A stretch of 14,938 bases of DNA from the NCBI GenBank assembly GCA_030642005.1, contig DAOWOP010000049.1:1-14938 (forward strand). The letters run 5' to 3'. The notes under the pieces are model-generated. The model did no database searches and had not been told where the DNA came from. It was given only the letters and a program-made list of their open reading frames with translations. This DNA comes from Planctomycetales bacterium (GTDB taxonomy: Bacteria; Planctomycetota; Phycisphaerae; SM23-33). Of the stretch, positions 7,557-14,312 are shown in pieces (position 1 is the stretch's first letter; each line of letters begins with the position of its first letter). A program made the translations under genes and the position numbers.

Positions 7557-10500
7557 TTACGGCCAGTCCGGCAGGACGCCCAGATCAATGAGTCCAAAAT
7601 CATTACTTTCGCCGTAGTTGCCTCTGAGAATGGTGTAGTCATCCCAGTCCACATCGCCGTCGCCGTCAAGGTCGCCATCTTCCCAGGTCATCCCTTCCAT
7701 AGTGCCGTAGTTGCCTCTGAGAGTGGTGTAGTCATCCCAGTCCACATTGCCGTCAAGGTCCGTGTCGCCGAGCCAGGTCCCCCAGCTGTCCACAAGTGTG
7801 CCAATGTCGTCGCTGTCCGTATAACCGTCGCCGTTCAAATCGTAGTCGAGGTCACCGGGGTCGTCGGGGTTGTTGGGGTCACCAAAGTACGAAACAAGCG
7901 TGTCAATGTCTGCAACTGCTTGTTCCCCGTTGCCGTCGATGTCGCCACTGAGTTTATGGAGCCCGAACAAATCCTTGTCGATGACTTCATCGCCGGCAAT
8001 CTGATTCCCTGCGATGTCCGCCACCCCACTGGGCAGCAGCTTCGCCATCAAGTGGCAGTCGTCCACGTCGTCCTGTCCGTCCTCGTTCGCGTCCTCGGTA
8101 AGCAGCCCGCTGTCGTTTTCCCACCTGGCCGTGGTGTAGGAGGGGGCGGAGGGGCCGGTAAAGGTGGGATTAACGATCGTGGCCTCGTCCTCGTACCACA
8201 CCCACTGCTCGCTATTTTCATCATACCAGGACCAGTATATCTCCAGGGCGCCGGATGTAACAGAAACCTCCTCATCGAATGTGAACTCGATGCTTCTTAT
8301 ACTGTCGCGCTGCGTCGCGCCGTCGTTGATGACCGGATCGCCGCTAACCTCCGGGGCGACCGTGTCGATTTTCACATTCTCCAAGGCCGTACCCTTATTA
8401 GATTCGTTACCGGCCTCATCTACAGCGGAAAGGCTATAGTTGTACGTGCCGTCACTCTGTGTCCCGGCGGTATAAGTACTTCCGGTCTCATAATTGCCGC
8501 TAATCTGCGTTGTGCCGCGATAGAAGCGGAAATAGTCGCCACCACTCACGCCGCTAATGTCAAAGGTCGGGGTATTGTCCTTGGTGATATTATCCGTGCT
8601 GCTGGAACCGAGGTCGCTACCCGCCTGCAGGTCTGGATCATTGGGGACCGCCGGGGCGACCGTATCGATCATGATCTCCAGGTCAGGTGAAGCAGCCGAT
8701 TCCAACTTGCCCGAAACCTCCTGCCTGGCAGTGACGTAGTTATAGCCGTTGTTCAGGATATGATCAGGATCACCGTCGGTTGTGATGATGATTTCGCCAT
8801 CACCGTCATTTTCCGTGCCCTGGCCAATCATGTCCTGCCCGTGGTAGAGCCTGACCGTCGCCCCGTTTATCGTGCCTGTAACCTTGAACTGGAGCGTTCC
8901 GGTGTCGTAATTGTTCAGCCTCGTTATGTCGTCCGTGCTGGAACTGCCCGTGTCGCTGCCGGCAAGCAGGTCCGGTGTCCCCGGCGCGGCCGTCTGCTCT
9001 GCTGCACCGCTGACCAACAATGAGTAATCTTGGGTGAAGGAATCGCCCGTGCGTCCAACATGGATCGTATAGATTCCTTCTGTAGGGCTGTCGATCAACA
9101 CCTGCTCGACGTTGTCCAGATGATTGCCTGTCGTACGGACAGCAGAATTGGAAGGATTGCTCGGATCCAACGTCCATGCGTAATACGTACCGCCCGGCCC
9201 GGTGATCCAGACGTCCAGGTCATTGACTAGCACCGGTGTTTCGACATCCAGGCCACTACCCTGAGGTGTACCGGCCGGGTCTGTCCAGACAATGCTGGCT
9301 TTCAGCGGTTCGGTACCGTCGGAGTACAGTTCCCAAGTCCACTCGCTGCCGGAATAGGTGTTCTCCTGTACCCAGTTTGTGGGCGTATCATCGGTTGTAT
9401 CCGTCAGGAGGTTCGCAGCAGCGGCAGCGTCTACAACCCCCCAGCCGTAAATGTAGTCCGGCCCGACATTGCCCGCGTCAAAGGCCGTATGGATGAGAAG
9501 CCCCTTCGTCGTAGCCGCCAGCGGCAACTCGCCGAAAAGATTATCATAATGCTCTATGAGCAGCACTGCGGTTCCAGTCACGTTCGGCGCAGCCATCGAG
9601 GTGCCTGACATTGCGCCATAGGCGTTGTCGGCGCTGGCTATCGAGGAAGTTACTATCCACCCATTGCCGACCACGTCCGCCTTGATTCGACCATCATCTG
9701 TCGGCCCCCAGGAAGAGAAGTCGCACATAAACACATGTTCACTCCCATAAGGATCGACCAGAATATCACCAATGGAACCAACGACGAGGTTGTTCTTTGC
9801 AACGCTTGGTCCGCCCGGGATCGTGTCGAATCCATTTCCCCACCCGTAATCTGCCGTAGGCGCCGGATATAGCGCGTCGCTCTTGCTGACTATGAAGTAC
9901 ACATTCGGTCCATACGCCGAGAAGTGCGTGACATAGGATTGGCTGTGCGTCGAAGCATCATCGTCGCGGTCGTTCCCGGCAGTCCAGATGCTGAGGAGGT
10001 ATGGGTTTGACTCCAGCACATCATCAAGACCGTTGGAGTAGCTGTCATATTTCCCGAAGCGTTCGTCCTCCCCTGCGAACTGATCTCTATAATATGGCCA
10101 GTATCCATAGTCCGTGCCTGATAGATCGATATTGTCCCATCCCAAGGCATACCCATAGCTATGATTAGAAGCGACGATGCCGGATGCTGCCGAGCCCATC
10201 TCACTCAAGTCATTATTCCAGTCGTAAGACCAGATTTCCACATCGCCAGCCGCCCCTCGGGCCGATGAGACGATTCCAGAAGCTCCAATAGTTCCGGCGA
10301 CGTGCGTCGCGTGATTAGCTTGGCTTCCACCTGAATCGCCAATCGTCACCCGGTTGACAAGCTCCTGGTGTGTCGTACGGACGTAACCGCCATCCCAGAG
10401 TCCGACAGTCATATCGGACCCGGTCAGATCAAGCCCCAGTCCTCCACCATACCAAAGCTGATCGGCGTTGAGGGTGTCGGCGGTATTGACATTCGTGGTG

Positions 10501-10745
10501 ATCAGGTGAGGTGCGGTCCCGGGTACGTTAAGCAATGACTCGCCCACACGATACTCCAAAACCATCTCGCCGTACTGGAATTGTTGGCCCGGATGGTCGG
10601 CCAAGAACTCTAACGCTGGCAAATCTTCAAGCATGATCGGCGACGTAGAAAGCAGAAGGCGATTCTCAAGTATCTCAAGAACCGGTCTTATCCCTGATTC
10701 GCGACTCTTCAGCTTGTCTGTCAGGCAACCATTGTCTAGGCTCAT
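7557..10745 (-). CDS. Large KP-43-like subtilisin (S8) with LEPR-XLL-like N-terminus, Ig-like and dockerin modules
   Basis: This 1062-residue protein is a predicted cell-surface or secreted serine protease. The N-terminus lacks an ordinary signal peptide and has RPVLEILENRLLLST at about 20-34, a variant of the planctomycete LEPR-XLL motif. The S8 domain has aspartate 118 (VGLWDGG), histidine 148 (HATHVAG), oxyanion asparagine 258 (WTAGND) and nucleophile serine 383 (SGTSMAAP), so it should be active. Residues about 451-580 form the jelly-roll domain typical of KP-43 proteases (LKASIVWTDPAG, VNDLDVWI, GIYTIHVG). Ig-like modules follow at about 590-695, 700-795 and 797-925, two of them with matching PDLxAGSDxGSSSTD starts. 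Dockerin-type calcium loops occupy about 933-1046 (DLDGDGDVDWDDYT). AGGAG six bases before the ATG fixes the start. A 78-nt gap separates it from the HAF gene upstream, so co-transcription is possible. Confidence 0.92.
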   Translation of the reverse strand: MSLDNGCLTDKLKSRESGIRPVLEILENRLLLSTSPIMLEDLPALEFLADHPGQQFQYGEMVLEYRVGESLLNVPGTAPHLITTNVNTADTLNADQLWYGGGLGLDLTGSDMTVGLWDGGYVRTTHQELVNRVTIGDSGGSQANHATHVAGTIGASGIVSSARGAAGDVEIWSYDWNNDLSEMGSAASGIVASNHSYGYALGWDNIDLSGTDYGYWPYYRDQFAGEDERFGKYDSYSNGLDDVLESNPYLLSIWTAGNDRDDDASTHSQSYVTHFSAYGPNVYFIVSKSDALYPAPTADYGWGNGFDTIPGGPSVAKNNLVVGSIGDILVDPYGSEHVFMCDFSSWGPTDDGRIKADVVGNGWIVTSSIASADNAYGAMSGTSMAAPNVTGTAVLLIEHYDNLFGELPLAATTKGLLIHTAFDAGNVGPDYIYGWGVVDAAAAANLLTDTTDDTPTNWVQENTYSGSEWTWELYSDGTEPLKASIVWTDPAGTPQGSGLDVETPVLVNDLDVWITGPGGTYYAWTLDPSNPSNSAVRTTGNHLDNVEQVLIDSPTEGIYTIHVGRTGDSFTQDYSLLVSGAAEQTAAPGTPDLLAGSDTGSSSTDDITRLNNYDTGTLQFKVTGTINGATVRLYHGQDMIGQGTENDGDGEIIITTDGDPDHILNNGYNYVTARQEVSGKLESAASPDLEIMIDTVAPAVPNDPDLQAGSDLGSSSTDNITKDNTPTFDISGVSGGDYFRFYRGTTQISGNYETGSTYTAGTQSDGTYNYSLSAVDEAGNESNKGTALENVKIDTVAPEVSGDPVINDGATQRDSIRSIEFTFDEEVSVTSGALEIYWSWYDENSEQWVWYEDEATIVNPTFTGPSAPSYTTARWENDSGLLTEDANEDGQDDVDDCHLMAKLLPSGVADIAGNQIAGDEVIDKDLFGLHKLSGDIDGNGEQAVADIDTLVSYFGDPNNPDDPGDLDYDLNGDGYTDSDDIGTLVDSWGTWLGDTDLDGNVDWDDYTTLRGNYGTMEGMTWEDGDLDGDGDVDWDDYTILRGNYGESNDFGLIDLGVLPDWP
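7611..7654 (-). repeat. Dockerin-encoding direct repeat, copy 1
   Basis: This 44-nt block is repeated at 7704-7747 with a single mismatch (43 of 44 identical), 93 nt (31 codons) apart and in frame. Both copies encode the calcium-loop and helix segment VDWDDYT(I/T)LRGNYG of the protease's dockerin region. The near-identity at DNA level suggests a recent internal duplication or gene conversion. Confidence 0.9.
7704..7747 (-). repeat. Dockerin-encoding direct repeat, copy 2
   Basis: Second copy of the block at 7611-7654, inside the same protease gene. The one difference is a purine swap that changes isoleucine to threonine in the helix after the calcium loop. Confidence 0.9.
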
Positions 10746-10823
10746 GTCAATCTCCTGTGCTCGAGTGCACTATTTTCCGGCCAAATGTCCGCCCGGGTGT
10801 TGTCCTCATTTGCTTTCAACTTG

Positions 10824-12098
10824 CTACGAACGGTCCTTGGAGAACCGATTCTTCACCGGCTGTTCGCAGAACCCTCGCTTGTGCCCCAGCAAGCTCGCCG
10901 CGCCTATCGCCAGGAGCGTGACCGTGAAAGGTTCCGGGATGACTGCCATAAATGCCTCTTGATTGCCGTCGGGGTTGATGCCTTCCCCGACGATCACCGT
11001 CCCGTCGCTGGAAATGTCAAAGACCCGCGTCAACGTCCACCCCGTAAAGTCCAGACCGTTGGCCTCCAAGAATTCATCAAGCCTGTGGAGCTGGCGATAT
11101 GAATCCCAGACCACTGGGACAAAATCGAGCGGGGGTTCGCCAGGGAGAGGGATTAGGGCCGGAAACGGAGACGAATTCCCGACAATCAAATTACCACCGT
11201 TTGACGCCGCGACCGCAATCGTGCGCTCCTGAAGCCCTTCCAGTTGCACCATGCCCTCGGCCTTCGTCCAACAGAACGCATGCTCGTGGTACGGATCATG
11301 TGAGTACCGTCCGACTATGGTGCTCCCGTCGGGGGAAACATTTTCAGCGACACTCCAACCCAGAGATGAATCATCCAGCAGAACTAATCCAGTGATCTCA
11401 CTCCAGCGACAGGCACGGGCGCCTGCTGGAGTTTTGGCGGCGCCGACGATTTCAGCACCATCGTCCGACACACCGTACGCATTAGAGAATCGGACATCGC
11501 CACCAGGATCGCCCAATCCGCGGTAACCCTCACTGGGCGTCCACAGAAACGCCTCCGTCTCACTGAATAGATGAGAATTGCTAAAACCGACGATAAATCC
11601 CCCATCATTCGATACCCCAGTTGCGGCGGCAAGGTTGTCGTCATAGAGGCTCGGCTCAAGATAGTTGGCGCCACTTCCGCCGTTAGGCCAGGAGACAGCC
11701 CGTAACGGATTGGGCCCGATCGGTCCGGGAATGAAAGTTCCCCCGGCCGCTCCAGCGACGGTCCCTCCGTCGGCCGAGATCGCATGCGCTGCCGTCTCTC
11801 CACCGACTCCTTCTCCCAAATCGAGGCGGACCATACCGGTTGGCTGGGACCAGCGGAAGGCCCGCCACCCGTCATCGGTCTGGCTGGCTCCCACGACGAA
11901 CCCGTTATCGCTTACGGCCGTGGCGTAGCTAGCGACTTCCCCGCCAGCCAGGTCGCCGATCCCGAGGAAATTTACTGACCCAGTCCCAGAAACGTTGGGT
12001 GCGCAGACAATCAAGGGTTCCGCAGCGGCATGCGGCGTACAGAAGCAAACAGCCAGCAAACACGCCAAGCCAACAAGAAACTTCTGCACATTCTTCAT
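10824..12098 (-). CDS. HAF-repeat protein with a PEP-CTERM sorting signal
   Basis: This 424-residue exported protein has a signal peptide (MKNVQKFLVGLACLLAVCFC, cleavage likely after HAAA). Several HAF-type repeats follow, of the form A.(G/N)VS.DG..IVG....AF.W....G...L (for example YATAVSDNGFVVGASQ, NAYGVSDDGAEIVGAA, DISSDGTVIVGEG); such repeats probably build a beta-propeller-like fold. At the C-terminus, VIPEPFTVTLLAIGAASLLG followed by HKR is a PEP-CTERM signal for exosortase processing. A further 15-residue polar tail (GFCEQPVKNRFSKDR...) extends beyond the basic cluster, which is unusual. Three ATGs are in tandem at 12104, 12101 and 12098; I chose the last because it puts AGGGG 7 nt upstream, exactly as in the neighbouring PEP-CTERM gene. 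It has its own promoter and shared leader. Its molecular function is unknown. Confidence 0.85.
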   Translation of the reverse strand: MKNVQKFLVGLACLLAVCFCTPHAAAEPLIVCAPNVSGTGSVNFLGIGDLAGGEVASYATAVSDNGFVVGASQTDDGWRAFRWSQPTGMVRLDLGEGVGGETAAHAISADGGTVAGAAGGTFIPGPIGPNPLRAVSWPNGGSGANYLEPSLYDDNLAAATGVSNDGGFIVGFSNSHLFSETEAFLWTPSEGYRGLGDPGGDVRFSNAYGVSDDGAEIVGAAKTPAGARACRWSEITGLVLLDDSSLGWSVAENVSPDGSTIVGRYSHDPYHEHAFCWTKAEGMVQLEGLQERTIAVAASNGGNLIVGNSSPFPALIPLPGEPPLDFVPVVWDSYRQLHRLDEFLEANGLDFTGWTLTRVFDISSDGTVIVGEGINPDGNQEAFMAVIPEPFTVTLLAIGAASLLGHKRGFCEQPVKNRFSKDRS

Positions 12099-12208
12099 CA
12101 TCATTCCCCTTTATTTTTTTTGGCCTCTGCGATTATCTTGCACCGGTCGCGGGCCGATCCGCCCAAGCCCAGCCGAAGATCAAACCCCTTGCTTTGTCGC
12201 TTTATAAC
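12099..12208 (-). promoter_or_regulatory. Conserved structured 5' leader of the HAF PEP-CTERM gene
   Basis: This untranslated leader of about 100 nt closely matches the one at 12948-13075. Shared blocks in order are GTTAT-AAGCGA-AAAGCAAG, GATCTTCG, CTTGGG(C/T)GGATCG(G/A)CCC, CCGG-GCA, TAATC-CAGA and AATAAAGGGGAAT. The segment 12151-12164 forms a 4-bp stem GGGC/GCCC around GGATCG. In the other copy the closing pair changes on both sides to U-A and the loop is kept. Similarity ends at the start codon. The pattern fits a cis-acting RNA or a conserved leader cassette; I do not recognise a known riboswitch class. Confidence 0.6.
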
Positions 12209-12237
12209 ATTCTACCGGCCCACCGAAACATTGTCAA
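12209..12237 (-). promoter_or_regulatory. Sigma-70 promoter of the HAF PEP-CTERM gene
   Basis: On the minus strand TTGACA (12237-12232) and TAGAAT (12214-12209) are 17 nt apart: a consensus -35, a good -10 and ideal spacing. The same arrangement with TTGCCA and TAGAAT precedes the other PEP-CTERM gene, and the two spacers are themselves similar. The -35 box lies immediately next to a REP-like repeat cluster. Confidence 0.75.
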
Positions 12238-12317
12238 GAAAATAGGTTAGCGTCCCCTATTTTCCCCTATTTTCCCTATTTTCCAGGTTAGCGTCCCCTA
12301 TTTTCCCTATTTTCCCC
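12238..12317. repeat. REP-like repeat cluster upstream of the HAF gene promoter
   Basis: Two direct copies of a unit that starts AGGTTAGCGTCCCCTATTTT lie at 12244-12284 and 12285-12317. Each continues with short TATTTTCCC iterations: three blocks in the first, two in the second. The left edge forms a perfect 9-bp hairpin, GAAAATAGG (12238-12246) with CCTATTTTC (12256-12264), around a 9-nt loop. This layout resembles palindromic repeats mobilised by RAYT transposases; no transposase gene is in the window, so that origin is inferred. The cluster ends exactly at the -35 box of the HAF gene. Confidence 0.7.
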
Positions 12318-12383
12318 TTTGAAAATTATTATTCATGTAAAATAAGGATGAGAGAATCAGACGTAAATAGTCAACATAACTGA

Positions 12384-12410
12384 AACAAATCATCTTAACC
12401 GGCAGCGGTT
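12384..12410 (-). terminator. Weak terminator-like hairpin at the end of the BsuPI gene
   Basis: On the minus strand AACCG (12410-12406) and CGGTT (12401-12397) pair around a 4-nt loop across the final codons, followed a few bases after the stop by TTTGTTTCAGTT. The same T-rich tail follows the stronger manA-type terminator. The stem is only 5 bp and overlaps coding sequence, so termination may be partial. Confidence 0.35.
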
Positions 12411-12947
12411 TTTGAAAAACGCAAGATACATGCCAGCCGTGCCCATTAATGTAACCATCGCTGGCTCAGGAACGATGGTTATGTTCGTACTAACATTGCG
12501 GCCATGTCCGTAGATCACTCCCACCAATTCGTATTCACCGGGTAAGACTGCATTGCCGTCGTTATCAGTCATGTCCCAGGTATAGTCGAATTCAAGAATT
12601 TCCCCGGGAGCGAAAGTTCGTGTCCATATCACACATTTAAAAGCTGTATATTGCTGCCAGATCCTTTCGCCATTTTTTAAAACCCACAGATCGAAACCTG
12701 ATTCTTGTGCAAACTCAACATCAACAGGGACATCAAGGGGGTTAGTAATAGTGTGAGTTGCATAAACCGTCTCACCCAATTGATAGATGGTTTTATCTGT
12801 CTCCAGGGAGTACTCGAGGTCATCGCCGGTCGGTAATGGCGTGATCTCGGCTGCAAGGTCGCTAGTTAATAAACCGCAAAGCAGTACTGGCACTAACGGC
12901 AGAAGTGTTGAAACGCGTCGGGGTACTAACATGGCAATCCCTTTCAT
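12390..12947 (-). CDS. PEP-CTERM protein with a BsuPI (proteinase inhibitor-like) domain
   Basis: This 185-residue exported protein has a signal peptide (about 1-33, cleavage after LAA). A single beta-sandwich domain at about 42-155 fits the BsuPI/intracellular proteinase inhibitor family: YQLGETVYATHTITNPLDVP, FDLWVLKNGERIW, then the diagnostic FAPGEILEFDYTWD and LPGEYELVGVIYG. It ends in VPEP (159-162), a hydrophobic helix and KNRCRLR, a complete PEP-CTERM signal. The founding family member inhibits the intracellular subtilisin of Bacillus. Here a subtilisin gene lies two genes downstream on the same strand, so a protease-inhibitor relation is plausible but unproven, since many BsuPI domains may only be adhesion or scaffold folds. 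AGGGG lies 7 nt before the ATG. The gene has its own promoter and the leader shared with the HAF gene. Confidence 0.85.
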   Translation of the reverse strand: MKGIAMLVPRRVSTLLPLVPVLLCGLLTSDLAAEITPLPTGDDLEYSLETDKTIYQLGETVYATHTITNPLDVPVDVEFAQESGFDLWVLKNGERIWQQYTAFKCVIWTRTFAPGEILEFDYTWDMTDNDGNAVLPGEYELVGVIYGHGRNVSTNITIVPEPAMVTLMGTAGMYLAFFKNRCRLR

Positions 12948-13075
12948 CGCAATTCCCCTTTATTTCATTTGGTTTCTGTGATTACCCTGCGCCGGCTGGG
13001 GGGTCGATCCACCCAAGGTCCCATCGAAGATCATACCCCTTGCCCCTTAAGCCTCTTGCTTTATCGCTTGATAAC
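12948..13075 (-). promoter_or_regulatory. Conserved structured 5' leader of the BsuPI PEP-CTERM gene
   Basis: Second copy of the leader described at 12099-12208, with the same blocks in the same order and the same AATAAAGGGGAAT ribosome-binding segment. It differs mainly by a 16-nt insertion at 13039-13054. The stem at 13001-13014 is GGGU/ACCC around GGAUCG, with one compensatory base-pair change relative to the other copy. This is a candidate cis-acting RNA of unknown ligand or partner. Confidence 0.6.
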
Positions 13076-13104
13076 ATTCTACCGGCACACGGGAATATTG
13101 GCAA
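13076..13104 (-). promoter_or_regulatory. Sigma-70 promoter of the BsuPI PEP-CTERM gene
   Basis: On the minus strand TTGCCA (13104-13099) and TAGAAT (13081-13076) are 17 nt apart. The -10, the last bases of the spacer (GCCGG) and the following GTTAT are identical to the HAF gene promoter. The single -35 difference (C for A) suggests a somewhat weaker promoter. Confidence 0.7.
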
Positions 13105-13153
13105 TGAAAAAATCCTAAAAATCTGAAATATCAGTGACTTAAACAACTGAAAC

Positions 13154-13179
13154 AAACCGGAAACAGCCTTTCCCGGTTT
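13154..13179 (-). terminator. Intrinsic terminator of the mannose-6-phosphate isomerase gene
   Basis: Just after the stop codon, the arms 13154-13163 (aaaccggaaa) and 13170-13179 (ttcccggttt) pair over 10 bp with one G-U, around a 6-nt loop. On the minus strand a T-rich run (GTTTCAGTTGTTT) follows. It should end transcription before the BsuPI gene's promoter. Confidence 0.65.
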
Positions 13180-13181
13180 TT

Positions 13182-14150
13182 TCAAGATTCCCTCTTCGGG
13201 ATTGTTACTTCTAAAAGCGTCATCTTTTCTTCGACCGTTACGGCGGGTGTCTCTGTCCCCGCAGGGATGAGCACTGTATCGCCGGCCGAGAGTGGAACCG
13301 GTTCATTGAGGTCGCCGCAGGCGATTTGACCCTTGCCGGCAAGTGTCATCCATGCAGTACACTCGCTCGAAGTCAATTCCCTCTGTCCCGTCGGTAAGAG
13401 AAGTCGGCGGACGACGAACCACGGCGTGCTTACCAGTACGTTGCCGCCGGTGCCGGGTGGTTCGACGGCGGATTCAAAATGGATGCACTTCAAGGCTTCG
13501 GCGACGTGGACGTCGCGTCCTCTGCCCCAGTCGCTGATGCGATAGGTCGTGTAAGACGGCGTTTGAATCTCGGCCAGCACTACGCCGGGGCCAAGGGCGT
13601 GGACGGTCCCTGCCGGCAGGTAATGAAAATCGCCCGCGCGGACGTCGAACCGTACGAGCAGGTCGCCGAAGGCGTTTTCTTCGCCCTCGGCCTCGGCGGC
13701 GATTGCCCGACGAAAATCGGCTTCGGTAACACCGGGCCTGACGCCCTTGAGGATATACCCGTCCCGGCTTTCGAGGATATACCAGCATTCGGTCTTGAAC
13801 TTCGCCGGCGGGCCTGATTCGGCGGCTGCCTGCTCGTCAGGATGCACCTGGAGGCTGAGAATATCGTTGGCGTCGAGCAATTTCAGCAGAAGCGGGAACC
13901 GACCTTCGTCCGTCGCCACGCCGAGGCCGAGGATTTCCTCGGCCTTATCGGCCAGCAGCGAGTTGAGCGTCTCACCGGCGTCAGGCCCGTTGCTTACGAC
14001 GGACTGACCTTCGGGCAGGTCGGCAAGTTCCCAACTCTCGCCGATCTTCGCACCGGCCGGCAAGTCGCGCCCGAACAAACGCTCCAAAGCACGCCCGCCC
14101 CAAATCTTTTCCTTATAGACAGGCTCAAACTTGTACGGGTACACGCTCAT
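13182..14150 (-). CDS. manA: Class I mannose-6-phosphate isomerase
   Basis: This 322-residue cytoplasmic enzyme interconverts fructose-6-phosphate and mannose-6-phosphate, the entry to GDP-mannose. It matches the short, Bacillus-type class I isomerases in length and motifs. The N-terminus has YKEKIWGGRALERLFG. The zinc ligands are glutamine 101 and histidine 103 in LQVHPDEQ, glutamate 121 in KTECWYIL and histidine 184 in GTVHALGPG. The catalytic arginine is 204 in YRISDWGR. The C-terminal cupin-like half (about 225-320) is intact. AAAGGA lies about 7 nt before the ATG, and a terminator follows the stop codon. It is divergent from the tRNA-binding gene. Supply of mannose-type sugars to the polysaccharide operon 7 kb downstream is plausible but not shown by the sequence. 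Confidence 0.93.
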   Translation of the reverse strand: MSVYPYKFEPVYKEKIWGGRALERLFGRDLPAGAKIGESWELADLPEGQSVVSNGPDAGETLNSLLADKAEEILGLGVATDEGRFPLLLKLLDANDILSLQVHPDEQAAAESGPPAKFKTECWYILESRDGYILKGVRPGVTEADFRRAIAAEAEGEENAFGDLLVRFDVRAGDFHYLPAGTVHALGPGVVLAEIQTPSYTTYRISDWGRGRDVHVAEALKCIHFESAVEPPGTGGNVLVSTPWFVVRRLLLPTGQRELTSSECTAWMTLAGKGQIACGDLNEPVPLSAGDTVLIPAGTETPAVTVEEKMTLLEVTIPKRES

Positions 14151-14188
14151 GCTTATTCCTTTCGCTCGTCATTCCTGCAGCAGTAAGA

Positions 14189-14269
14189 TAGCCGCGAACT
14201 ACGCGAACGGCGCGAACTTTTTTCTTTTTCTCTGTTCTAATTTGTTTTTGTTCGCGATGTTCGCGGCTA
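14189..14269. repeat. Inverted repeat in the divergent manA / tRNA-binding gene spacer
   Basis: Arms of 20 nt at 14189-14208 (tagccgcgaactacgcgaac) and 14250-14269 are inverted copies matching at 18 of 20 positions. The two mismatches are adjacent, in the centre. A third CGCGAAC sits just inside the left arm (14211-14217). The 41-nt loop is T-rich on the plus strand. It could be a dispersed palindrome, a two-sided regulatory site or a terminator-like structure; no gene overlaps it. Confidence 0.75.
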
Positions 14270-14312
14270 ATATGTGTGCATCTGAAAAGTAACCATCACA
14301 AGGAGCCAAAAA

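Noticed and set aside
7920..8690. Plus-strand open frame of 256 codons opposite the protease
   Set aside because: The protease frame has clear dockerin and Ig-like modules here; the plus-strand frame shows nothing recognisable.
11384..11875. Minus-strand frame of 163 codons within the HAF gene
   Set aside because: Out-of-frame shadow of the HAF-repeat protein.
12099..12208. Identification of the PEP-CTERM leader as a c-di-GMP (GEMM) riboswitch
   Set aside because: AAAGCAAG and GCAAGAT fragments recall GEMM, but the conserved core and receptor parts do not line up, so I leave the class open.
12244..12317. CRISPR array
   Set aside because: The repeats are directly adjacent, internally iterated and without unique spacers; they look like a REP-like cluster.
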